From CAILKP01 sp038231815 (GTDB lineage: Bacteria > Planctomycetota > Phycisphaerae > Phycisphaerales > UBA1924), in NCBI GenBank assembly GCA_038231815.1, contig JBBRKQ010000006.1, positions 1 to 64,000 on the forward strand: a stretch of DNA of 64,000 nucleotides. Reading direction: 5' to 3'. The translations under genes were made by a program, and so were the position numbers. This document shows positions 52,601 to 59,625 of the stretch, in pieces; positions within the stretch are counted from its first letter, which is position 1, and each line of letters starts with the position of its first letter. The notes under the pieces are model-generated. The model saw only the letters and a list, made by a program, of their open reading frames with translations, was not told the origin of the DNA and made no database searches.

Positions 52601-52989
52601 TCACTTCCGAACTAATCGAAGCAAGGCTCCGCCCGCTGCCAACTGCCGCGGTTACACCGCCGCCCGCCGGGTCCGATGCAGCGCTCGCCCAGCAGCTCGG
52701 TGGCGAGCTTGTCTCCGCCGCCGCAGCAATCAACGTTGAGGTTGTCACGCCCGATGGCAAACGCCTAAACGCTGGCAGGGTCGAGTTTGATGCCGCCCAG
52801 CAGATCATCGCAGCCTATGGCGACACAACAGCCAACCTAGCCCCGCAGCCCATCACCGCCGACCCGGCCCGCGTCACGTTTGTGGAACCAACCAAGCCTT
52901 CACCGCTCGTCGCGCGGGCCTTACGCTGGTTCGTCAAATCCGGCCGGATCGAGGTCATCGAGCCCATGCCGGTTTCCGGCAGCCGGTAA
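49693..52989 (+). CDS. Very large LptC/LptA-like envelope protein
   Basis: The 1098-residue protein begins with one membrane span (VVAISLGLVFLGIVGLVVVY) and then the LptC-like pattern ATGSRPLP and GRSIVERPKATLFL. Much of the rest is beta-strand sequence of the OstA/LptA kind, for example YHGPGRML-like motifs and VSSGVVKLDFKEL, broken by Ala/Pro/Thr-rich links. It follows kdsC, as lptC does in E. coli, and could bridge the periplasm for LPS transport. LptC is normally about 190 residues, so this protein may combine LptC- and LptA-like roles. No other lpt gene is in view. ATG 49702 is an alternative start. Confidence 0.7.
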   Translation: MPRMADRPINSRTLGRVVAISLGLVFLGIVGLVVVYHGATGSRPLPTAPAPSKDSAPQDIATTGLSPVGKARFQYVDKADPSKVLGLIEWAKIDPQPLGRSIVERPKATLFLSPAARIVVTADKGTLIARPSEPKPESGVFEGNVTARYFIVPPTVSGTPAPLPSGAVPAIEFSTTSIAFDLPLGEITSAGSFTLIGSGIDAAGSGVRIVANEVQSRIELFKVDKTTKLVLSPSKLRTLADSLQSSTRMPSQDAPAAAPQITAPVAALPAKQTLYRTSMGPELSIRSASIDLTAQRLEAFTTAIDGKIAPGAIAPLTMLSSAAKPARGEDALTPTPSTNTNPRLLTPFVLGSDATPWDSVTPADDISVSFSGPLEVRPITAMPTELRGQLAGVRIFGDRTVATLSIKPAMQPQSPTATVTFGEAWYSATTPRLVLTRSAEPVRAIIRQAQYAIVQCEKLSSDLVSGRISLIGPGFGATDAESNRREEQTLVGPQLMRTLVWSDQLDVGMLIADGRISQQILAAIAQGDVRITDQRGTVSSGVVKLDFKELSRRAGEAPATALARISLTEKARLEATNAADGTLSGEAITIDLAPTVFASRQNALEIRQVLTVGTQSEPAAATRRGLKLQAGLIDAKLQNDELGKTALRAVHAENQVAFTDDRDTFARADRLDVASADSQVIDLSGTTVSIGRGGKEQGGIEISGTQMRLDGLRRELYVHGPGRMLAFPKPAASSGSTAAGTTLETVWTEFLRFDDDKGNAEARGSTVAVARRGTGEANTMRAEALKLTFEPRLNQTPALQAVATTAAAVVAGAAPVTQQFGSERKILLVEAIGRSVSQTGAPKATVEIRRFGPQQQGAEGPLEQLLFLEGDRILASPAKATLEVPGPGQLLVDDHRQPRTTPALTTAAAAPNTAAVTPATDTLFNPSRAGTSLFTWTGSLMFNQAEGLMQMRDGIRLLQRARGADAPVSLTSELIEARLRPLPTAAVTPPPAGSDAALAQQLGGELVSAAAAINVEVVTPDGKRLNAGRVEFDAAQQIIAAYGDTTANLAPQPITADPARVTFVEPTKPSPLVARALRWFVKSGRIEVIEPMPVSGSR

Positions 52990-53033
52990 AGCAGGCAAAT
53001 CGCTAGAAATTCTGCGTTTTATCAGCAAGCGAT

Positions 53034-53055
53034 CCTGCTATGGCAGGTGGTTTTT
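53034..53055 (+). terminator. Possible terminator after the LptC-like gene
   Basis: CCTGC at 53034-53038 and GCAGG at 53043-53047 form a five-base-pair stem with a four-base loop, and after TGG a run of five T residues follows at 53051-53055. It is short but correctly placed, 45 bases past the stop at 52989. The 210 bases from here to gltA show nothing else clear. Confidence 0.45.
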
Positions 53056-53263
53056 ACGAAATGGCGTGCTCTACAAACTCACCCTAGCCAAAGCGGTTCC
53101 AACCCCAACCCCTCTCCCCGCCCCTCCCGGGCCAGAGTACCGACCTAAATTCATTCTACCTGTTTTGTTCCGGCAACCCGCCAACACGCAACCCCCAACG
53201 CCCCTGGCCCCAATTTGCTCTCTCGCGGGCCGCCACCATCACCCCTCTATAAGGACACACCCA

Positions 53264-54490
53264 ATGACTACCGCAACCCCCCCAGCCCCCAAAGCCCCCT
53301 CCAAGGCCGATGCTCAGGCCGCGTTTGCCAAGGGTCTTGATGGTGTCATCGGCGGGCAAACCGCCGTGTGCTCCATCGAGCAGGACAAGCTCATCTACCG
53401 CGGCTATGAAATCCACGATCTTGCCGAGCACGCCACCTTTGAGCAGGTCGCCTTCCTGCTGCTGCAGGGCCACAAGCCCAGCAACGAGGAGCTCGCCCGC
53501 TTCAAGGCAGAGATCATCGCTGAGCGGGCACTGCCTGCCGCGGTCGTCGGCTTCATTGAATCATCCGCCGGATGGCTCGCCAGCGGCCGCGCTGTGCCCA
53601 TGGATGTCCTGCGCACGGCCGTGTCCATCCTCGGCCACACCGATGCCGACTGTCAGTCCGTAATCAAGGACGCCAACCTGCGCAAGGCTAAGCGGCTACT
53701 GGCCAAGATCCCGACCATCATCGGCCACATGCAAAACATCATCGACAACCGGGCCATCATCGGCCGCGAACTCGGCGGAGACCCAACCTTGGGCCACGCC
53801 GCCAACATGCTGTACATGATGACCGGCCGCAAGCCCACCGAGGCCGAGGCCCACGTGATGGATGTCTCACTGATCCTCTACGCCGAGCACGAGTTCAACG
53901 CCAGCACCTTCACCAGCCGCGTCATCGCCGGAACCTTCAGCGACATGCACGGTGCCGTCTGCGGCGGTATCGCGGCACTCAAAGGCCCTCTGCATGGCGG
54001 CGCCAACGAGGCAGCCATGGAGATGCTCAAGGAAATCATCAAAGATGTCGGCCCCGATGGCGTAGGCACCGCCAAGGTTGATGCGTGGATGCAGAACGCG
54101 TTCGACACCAAACGCAAGCTCATGGGCTTCGGTCACCGCGTCTACAAAAACGGTGACCACCGCGCCGGCATCCTCCACAAGCTGGGCAAGGCCATGGCCG
54201 GCACCCTCAAGGGCAACTTCGGTGGCATCCCTGCCCCACTCTGGTTTACCTTGGGCGAGCAGGTTCAGAAGATCATGCTCGAGAAGAAGAACATCCACCC
54301 AAACGTCGATTTCCCCTGCGGCATGACGTATTTCACCATGAACATCCCCGTGCCGCAGTACACGCCAATTTTCGTCGCCGCCCGAATCACCGGCTGGGCC
54401 GCCCACATCATCGAGCAGCACGCCGACAATCGCCTAATCCGCCCCCTGTCCATCTACACCGGCCAGGCCGAAACTAAGTGGAACGGATGA
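53264..54490 (+). CDS. gltA: Citrate synthase
   Basis: The 408-residue enzyme starts the citric acid cycle by joining acetyl-CoA and oxaloacetate. It has the catalytic histidine in KGPLHGGANEAAMEML near residue 244, the second histidine in MGFGHRVYKNGDHRA near 291 and the catalytic aspartate in HPNVDFPCGMTY near 350. The C-terminal arginine segment ends with RPLSIYTG. Length and motifs suit a short-type (about 370-410 residue) enzyme. AAGGA lies ten bases before the ATG at 53264. The open frame starts much further upstream, but that part has a proline-rich, non-homologous sequence. Confidence 0.95.
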   Translation: MTTATPPAPKAPSKADAQAAFAKGLDGVIGGQTAVCSIEQDKLIYRGYEIHDLAEHATFEQVAFLLLQGHKPSNEELARFKAEIIAERALPAAVVGFIESSAGWLASGRAVPMDVLRTAVSILGHTDADCQSVIKDANLRKAKRLLAKIPTIIGHMQNIIDNRAIIGRELGGDPTLGHAANMLYMMTGRKPTEAEAHVMDVSLILYAEHEFNASTFTSRVIAGTFSDMHGAVCGGIAALKGPLHGGANEAAMEMLKEIIKDVGPDGVGTAKVDAWMQNAFDTKRKLMGFGHRVYKNGDHRAGILHKLGKAMAGTLKGNFGGIPAPLWFTLGEQVQKIMLEKKNIHPNVDFPCGMTYFTMNIPVPQYTPIFVAARITGWAAHIIEQHADNRLIRPLSIYTGQAETKWNG

Positions 54491-54569
54491 TCCAATCCTG
54501 ATTCGTCGATCCACCCCCCCGCCTGCGAGCGGCTCCCGACCCAAAGCATCCCACCATCCCGTTCTCCCT

Positions 54570-54620
54570 TCTTCATTTGGCCATTTGGCCATTTGAAAAT
54601 TTGGCAATTTGGTTCCCCCC
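54570..54620. repeat. Intergenic 8-base repeat related to the one at 134-202
   Basis: On the minus strand this reads as two copies of AAATGGCC, then AAATGAAG and a GGGAGAACGGGA tail, with a degenerate half copy (AAATTGCC) on the other side. The same order of 8-base unit, AAATGAAG and G-rich tail occurs at 134-180. It lies between gltA and the PH-domain gene. Confidence 0.85.
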
Positions 54621-54624
54621 ACCC

Positions 54625-55413
54625 TTGCTCCGCTTCCCCTGCGACCACTGCTCCAAACCCCTCCGCATCGATGATGCGCTGGCCGGCAAGAAAGCCGTCT
54701 GCCCCTACTGCAGAGCAGTTATCGCCGTCCCCCCAATGGCCGCCGCTGCCGATGAACCATCCGTTCCGGAGGCCCAAGCAGACGATGGCTCACCCGATGG
54801 CACAGACGATGCTGCCGTACCCGCCGCGCCCGCCAAGCGCCGGCGGGGCAACGCCGCCGCGAGCGATGACGCCGCCGCCGATGCCGATGCCCAGAACGCG
54901 GCCGATGCCGAACCCTCCCCCGGTGAACACGGCGCAAACGGTGAGAACATTGAGACCTCGGAGGAGCACGACCTTCTGGTCGTTCATCCCGCGTGGTTTG
55001 TCTCCCGCCCCGGCCACGCAGCCATCGCCGTACTCGCAATCTTGGCTGGGCTTGGCTTTGCCATTGGCGGACTGATCAAGAGCACCCAAATGCTTCCGGA
55101 AATCGGCGGTGGCGTGTTTCTGCTCGGGGCCGGGTTCCTCGGTTATTGGTTCCTTCATTCCCGCTCCATGTCCATCACCGTCACGTCCAAACGGCTCATC
55201 GTGGCCCAAGGTCTGTTCACACGCGACACGCTTGATGTGCCCCTCCGCGAAATTCAGGACATTCGCCTCACCCAATCCCTGCACGAGCGTCTGTTAGGTA
55301 CAGGCCGCCTCTCCATCAGCAATTCCAGCCAGTCTGATGATGAAATAGAACTCGAGCACATCCCAAATCCCCAGAACCTAAAAAAAGCGATTGACAAGGC
55401 CCGTAAGCTCTAA
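54625..55413 (+). CDS. Zinc-ribbon plus bacterial PH-domain membrane protein
   Basis: The N-terminal part has a zinc-ribbon pattern FPCDHCSKPLRI and VCPYCRAVIAVPP, followed by an acidic low-complexity link. Two membrane spans (about residues 135-180) come next, then a C-terminal bPH2 domain with SITVTSKRLIVAQGLFTRDTL and VPLREIQDIRL. Proteins of this kind are common in planctomycetes; the function is unknown. The start is probably TTG 54625 (MLRFPCDHC), because the ribbon usually begins right after the first residues. The frame is open further upstream through the 54570-54620 repeat, so a gene finder might start it there. The next gene starts 32 bases later. Confidence 0.75.
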   Translation: MLRFPCDHCSKPLRIDDALAGKKAVCPYCRAVIAVPPMAAAADEPSVPEAQADDGSPDGTDDAAVPAAPAKRRRGNAAASDDAAADADAQNAADAEPSPGEHGANGENIETSEEHDLLVVHPAWFVSRPGHAAIAVLAILAGLGFAIGGLIKSTQMLPEIGGGVFLLGAGFLGYWFLHSRSMSITVTSKRLIVAQGLFTRDTLDVPLREIQDIRLTQSLHERLLGTGRLSISNSSQSDDEIELEHIPNPQNLKKAIDKARKL

Positions 55414-55445
55414 ATCGTTGCCAGCCGTTCTACGCTTTACCGCTC

Positions 55446-55922
55446 GTGTCTACCGACCCCGTCAACCCGCCCCCCGCTCCAGCCAGTCCACCCGGCCTGC
55501 GGTCCTATGCCACAACTACGGTCCTAAACCTCAAAGACTCCGGCACCGCCTTCATCAGCAAACTCCGCTGGAAGGCTCTGGGCTGGGTTTTAGCTGGTCT
55601 CCTAGCGGGTGTTACCACCGTCACGTTCATCGGCGGCGGCTGGGTTGCGGCCCTCTCCATCGCTCTGGCCGCCGCGGTTGTCTCGGTCAACCGCCTCGCT
55701 TCCACGCTAGACACCTCCCGCTGCATGACCTGCGGCCAGCAGTTGCCCGAAACAGCCTCACCCGATGTCTACGGCATCAGTTGCGGCACCTGCGGTGCAA
55801 TCAACGACCGCGTGCCGCGCAGTAACGATGTTCGTCCCACCGAGCAGGCTCTGGTTGACGCTTTGGCCGAATCTCCCGAAGCTGGCGAGCCGCCAGCAGC
55901 CGAAACCACCCGTCTGGGCTAA
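55446..55922 (+). CDS. Hypothetical membrane protein with a C-terminal zinc ribbon
   Basis: From the GTG at 55446 the 158-residue product has two membrane spans (VLAGLLAGVTTVTFIGGGWVAA and neighbours) and then a zinc-ribbon-like CMTCGQQLPE and ISCGTCGAIND with two CxxC knuckles. The tail is acidic and proline-rich. No family is recognised. It may be in one operon with the PH-domain gene 32 bases upstream. Confidence 0.6.
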   Translation: MSTDPVNPPPAPASPPGLRSYATTTVLNLKDSGTAFISKLRWKALGWVLAGLLAGVTTVTFIGGGWVAALSIALAAAVVSVNRLASTLDTSRCMTCGQQLPETASPDVYGISCGTCGAINDRVPRSNDVRPTEQALVDALAESPEAGEPPAAETTRLG

Positions 55923-55945
55923 GCCCTTCTGGCCTGTACCAAGCC

Positions 55946-55996
55946 GGCCAGCACTCTGAAACGGCCAGCACTCTGAACCGGCCAGCACTCTGAAAT
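55946..55996. repeat. Three copies of a 17-base repeat
   Basis: GGCCAGCACTCTGAAAC, GGCCAGCACTCTGAACC and GGCCAGCACTCTGAAAT lie head to tail 24 bases after the stop at 55922. Only the last two bases vary. The period of 17 is not a multiple of three and the stretch is not in a gene. The 180 bases between it and pgi show no other clear element. Confidence 0.93.
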
Positions 55997-56178
55997 AGGG
56001 CGATCCGCCGATCCCGACCCATTCCCACCCGCACCTGCTCCACAAAATCATCTCCCCCTCCCCCACGACCGATAAACTCTGTGGCTTATATTCCATTGAC
56101 CCCGCCGGGACATCTTCCCAGCGGGTTGCCTCCTCGCTGCCCTAGTTCGTTCCCGCCGCCCGAGTCCCCGGAGCCCAC

Positions 56179-57873
56179 ATGTCCCTGCTGACCGAAACTC
56201 CCGAATTTGCCGCACTCGCCGCCCATCACAAGCAGGTCGCCGGCCTCCGCATGACAGACCTGTTCGCCCAAGACCCCAAGCGCTTCGATCATTTCTCAGC
56301 CAGGTTCGAGGATGTGCTGCTGGATTACTCCAAGCACCGCATCACCGGCGAAACGCTGAAGCTGCTGATGACACTGGCCAAGGCCCGCGGCGTGCAGGCA
56401 ATGGCCCAGCGCATGTTCTTCGGCGAGAAGATCAACTTCACCGAGAATCGCGCCGTGCTGCACATCGCCCTGCGCAACCGCAGCAACAAGCCCATCATGG
56501 TCGATGGTCAGGATGTCATGCCCGAAGTCAACGCCGTGCTCTCACGCATGAAGCGGTTCGTCTCCGCCGTGCGCACCGGCCAGCACCGCGGGGCAACCGG
56601 CAAAGTCATCACCGATGTGGTCAACATCGGCATCGGCGGGTCAGACCTCGGCCCGGTCATGGTCACCGAGGCGCTCAAGCCCTACTCCAAACGTGACCTG
56701 AAGTGCCACTTCGTCAGCAACATAGACGGCACCCACTTGGCCGAAGTCCTCCGTCTTTGCAAGGCCGACACAACCCTGTTCATCGTCGCCAGCAAAACGT
56801 TTACCACCCAAGAAACCATCACCAACGCCCGCTCCGCCCGCACCTGGTTTCTCTCGCAAATACCCGATGAAACCGCAGTGGCCAAGCACTTTGTGGCTCT
56901 ATCCACTAACGCCAAAGAGGTCTCCGCCTTCGGTATTGATGTTGAGAATATGTTCGGCTTCTGGGACTGGGTTGGCGGCCGCTACTCACTCTGGTCGGCC
57001 ATCGGCCTGTCAATCGCGCTATCCATCGGCTTTGAGAACTTTGAGCAGTTGCTGGCCGGCGCCCACGCGATGGACCAGCACTTCCTAAACACACCGCCCG
57101 AAGAGAACTTGCCCATGATCATGGCCGTTCTGGGCGTGTGGTACAACAACTTCTTTAGCCCCTCCGCCCAGAGCCACGCCATCCTGCCGTACGACCAGTA
57201 CATGCACCGCTTCGCGGCGTACTTCCAGCAAGGTGACATGGAATCCAACGGCAAGTTCGTCACCCGCGATTCAAAGCGCGTCAGCTACGAGACCGGCCCG
57301 GTCATCTGGGGCGAACCCGGCACCAACGGCCAGCATGCCTTTTACCAGCTCATCCACCAGGGCACCAAGCTCATCCCCGTTGACTTCATCATCCCCGCCA
57401 TCAGCCACAACGAAATCGGCGGCGATGCGGCAGACTCCGGCCACTCCGCCCAGCCCTGCCACCACGACATCCTACTTGCCAACGTACTGGCCCAGAGCGA
57501 GGCCCTGATGACCGGCAAATCAGCCGAAAAGGTGCGCACAGAACTGACCAAGGAAGGCTACACCGGCGCAGCACTCGATGCCCTGGTGCCCCACAAGGTC
57601 TTTGAAGGCAACCGCCCCTCAAGCACGATCCTGATCGAGGGCAAAATCACCCCGCGCACCCTCGGCTCGCTGCTGGCAATGTACGAACACAAAATCTTCA
57701 CACAGGGCATCATCTGGGACATCAACAGCTTTGACCAGTGGGGCGTGGAGCTGGGCAAGCAGCTTGCCAAGGCCATTTTGCCTGAGCTGCTGGCCCCGGG
57801 CAAGATAGCAAGCCATGATGGCTCCACCAACGGGCTGATCAACCGCGTCAAGACGGTACGGGCCGGGGTGTAA
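56179..57873 (+). CDS. pgi: Glucose-6-phosphate isomerase
   Basis: The 564-residue enzyme interconverts glucose 6-phosphate and fructose 6-phosphate. It shows the family sequences NIGIGGSDLGPVMVTEAL, VSNIDGTHLAEVL, IVASKTFTTQETITNA, GGRYSLWSAIGLS, and near the C-terminus DINSFDQWGVELGKQ. The catalytic glutamate lies in MESNGK and the histidine in GTNGQHAFYQLIHQGT. The length matches the long bacterial type. The ATG at 56179 begins a good N-terminus (MSLLTETPEFAALAAHH). It appears to be transcribed alone. Confidence 0.97.
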   Translation: MSLLTETPEFAALAAHHKQVAGLRMTDLFAQDPKRFDHFSARFEDVLLDYSKHRITGETLKLLMTLAKARGVQAMAQRMFFGEKINFTENRAVLHIALRNRSNKPIMVDGQDVMPEVNAVLSRMKRFVSAVRTGQHRGATGKVITDVVNIGIGGSDLGPVMVTEALKPYSKRDLKCHFVSNIDGTHLAEVLRLCKADTTLFIVASKTFTTQETITNARSARTWFLSQIPDETAVAKHFVALSTNAKEVSAFGIDVENMFGFWDWVGGRYSLWSAIGLSIALSIGFENFEQLLAGAHAMDQHFLNTPPEENLPMIMAVLGVWYNNFFSPSAQSHAILPYDQYMHRFAAYFQQGDMESNGKFVTRDSKRVSYETGPVIWGEPGTNGQHAFYQLIHQGTKLIPVDFIIPAISHNEIGGDAADSGHSAQPCHHDILLANVLAQSEALMTGKSAEKVRTELTKEGYTGAALDALVPHKVFEGNRPSSTILIEGKITPRTLGSLLAMYEHKIFTQGIIWDINSFDQWGVELGKQLAKAILPELLAPGKIASHDGSTNGLINRVKTVRAGV

Positions 57874-57935
57874 TGGGTTCATTGGCCCGCAACACCGAAA
57901 CATCTTGGGTGGCGTTGGGTGGCGAACCGTCGCCC

Positions 57936-58000
57936 TTCTGCCACGGCGTCGTCAACGGCTCCGACTTCATCGCGTTCATCAACGCCTGGCTGCGGGATGT
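57936..58000 (+). pseudogene. Orphan dockerin-like repeat fragment
   Basis: Within a 70-codon frame that starts on the last base of pgi (57873-58085), the peptide GVVNGSDFIAFINAWL matches one calcium-loop repeat of the secreted protein at 33281-34966 (DGNDFIGFINSYI). Only one of the two loops is left, and what comes before and after is not protein-like. It looks like the end of a lost or rearranged dockerin-bearing gene. Confidence 0.6.
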
Positions 58001-58146
58001 TAAAGTTCATCATTTTAGCCATTTTCCTGCCTCTGCTGGCTACTCAGTCCCGGTCATACCGGGGCACGCGTATCGGCTAACATGATAGAAGTTGGTCCGA
58101 CGATTCCGTAGGGCATACTTTCAATTGCAGTACAGGGAATACACAA

Positions 58147-59478
58147 ATGTCACGTCTGCTGCTTATCTTTGTAACAGCTTTGATCACGTCCAGTGCATTG
58201 ACATCCGTTGCGGATGCGGGCCAATCAAAGCCACCAGCGGTGTTTAACACGCAGCCGTACGCGGAAGCAAAGAAGGCCGCCGAGGATGGAAAAAAGTGGT
58301 TCATCGTCAAAGCAACCGCCACTTGGTGCGGGCCCTGCAAGCAGATGGACAAAACCACCTGGGTAGACGACAAGGTCATCAAGTGGATCAACACCAACGC
58401 CATCGCAGTCGCCCTTGATGTTGATGCGCAGCCAGCAATCGCCAAGAGCCTGTCGGTCGAAGCCATGCCGACGATGATCGCTTTCAAAGACGGCGAAGAG
58501 TTTGATCGCGTCGTTGGATACAAGAGCGGCGCCGACCTTTTGGCATGGCTCGAAGGGGTGGCTCGGGGTGAGAAGTCAATCGAGGCCGTACAGCAACGTG
58601 CCAAACCCGCTGCCGATGGGAAGATCGACACCCAAGCCCGAATGGAAGTAGCAAAGTCGCTCACCCAGAGCGGCAAGTTCGAGAAAGCCACCGAGGAGTT
58701 CGTTTGGCTGTGGCAGCACATGCTCGAGCATAATCCCGCAATGGTGGGTGTTCGATTGTCATTTATGGCCAATGACATGAAAGCCTTGGCAGAGAAGTCG
58801 CCCCTCGCCAAAGCCAAGTTCACCGAACTGCGTGACCAGACCGGTGAGCTGCTCAAGAAACCCAAAGTCAGCGGGGGAGATCTGTCGGACTGGCTGGTAC
58901 TTAACACCATCATCGAAGATCAGAAAGCCACGCTGGCTTGGTTTGATGGTGTGAAAGGTCAGGCGAAGTGGACACCCATGCTCACTCGGCACGCTTACCA
59001 ACTGGCACCCCTTCTCATTGAACACGGCCGCTGGGTCGACATCGCCGCGCTCTATCCAGATCCGATCGCGCACATCGAGCAGCAGTTTGAGTTCGAGAAG
59101 GCGATGCCGAAGCACGAACTACCTGAGGGCATTGATGAACGAACGCGCAAGATCATCGAAGACATGCCGATGAAATCCTTCCGCGATGCCGCGGCGAACC
59201 TGTACGCCTCACTGCTGGCGGCACCGCGCGAGAAAGAAGCCAGTGCCTTCGCTGACCGCGCCAGAGTGCTCGACAAGTCCAGCGCCATGACTCAGGCGCT
59301 CATCAGCACCGCACTCAAAGCCGGACAGCCCAGAGCCGCCCAACTGCAATGGCTCAGCAGCCCCGAGCAGCCGACGTCGAAACAGGACACTGCCGATGCC
59401 GCCGCCATCAACTCGCTCCGCTCGCGCTTGGAATCTGCCCTCAAGGCCAGCGAAAAGGCCATGCCAAAGCCCAAATAG
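58147..59478 (+). CDS. Secreted thioredoxin-fold protein with long helical tail
   Basis: The 443-residue protein has a signal peptide (MSRLLLIFVTALITSSALTS) and a thioredoxin-like domain with TATWCGPCKQMDKTTW (cysteines near residues 61 and 64) and the cis-proline in AMPTMIAF. After about residue 150, a helical TPR-like region carries the rest, for example LLIEHGRWVDIAALYPDP. It should act in the periplasm in disulfide reduction or as a redox sensor. The ATG at 58147 has no strong Shine-Dalgarno sequence. After the stop a T-run is present but no stable hairpin. Confidence 0.82.
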   Translation: MSRLLLIFVTALITSSALTSVADAGQSKPPAVFNTQPYAEAKKAAEDGKKWFIVKATATWCGPCKQMDKTTWVDDKVIKWINTNAIAVALDVDAQPAIAKSLSVEAMPTMIAFKDGEEFDRVVGYKSGADLLAWLEGVARGEKSIEAVQQRAKPAADGKIDTQARMEVAKSLTQSGKFEKATEEFVWLWQHMLEHNPAMVGVRLSFMANDMKALAEKSPLAKAKFTELRDQTGELLKKPKVSGGDLSDWLVLNTIIEDQKATLAWFDGVKGQAKWTPMLTRHAYQLAPLLIEHGRWVDIAALYPDPIAHIEQQFEFEKAMPKHELPEGIDERTRKIIEDMPMKSFRDAAANLYASLLAAPREKEASAFADRARVLDKSSAMTQALISTALKAGQPRAAQLQWLSSPEQPTSKQDTADAAAINSLRSRLESALKASEKAMPKPK

Positions 59479-59588
59479 GACTCCCCTCTCTGGCTCGCTT
59501 TTTTTCTCGAGCGGGTGCCGATAAAACCTGACCCGAAGCGGCTGGATCGCCACTTTGTGGATAACTATCAAAAACCAAACCGTTTTAC

Positions 59589-59616
59589 TTGACAGATATC
59601 TGTTTGGGTGTAAACT
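59589..59616 (+). promoter_or_regulatory. Promoter of imuAB with palindromic operator
   Basis: TTGACA at 59589-59594 is separated by 16 bases from TAAACT at 59611-59616. A perfect 12-base palindrome, ACAGATATCTGT, occupies 59592-59603 and overlaps the -35 and the spacer, a normal place for a repressor site. The ATG at 59626 is only about nine bases after the -10, which suggests a nearly leaderless transcript or a start further downstream. Confidence 0.6.
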
Positions 59617-59625
59617 GGTCTTTGT

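Noticed and set aside
52880..53263. N-terminal extension of the citrate synthase frame
   Set aside because: It overlaps the end of the LptC-like gene, is proline-rich without family similarity, and a Shine-Dalgarno site lies before the ATG at 53264.
59470..59525. T-run after the secreted thioredoxin gene as a terminator
   Set aside because: The bases around the T7 run do not form a stable hairpin in the right order.
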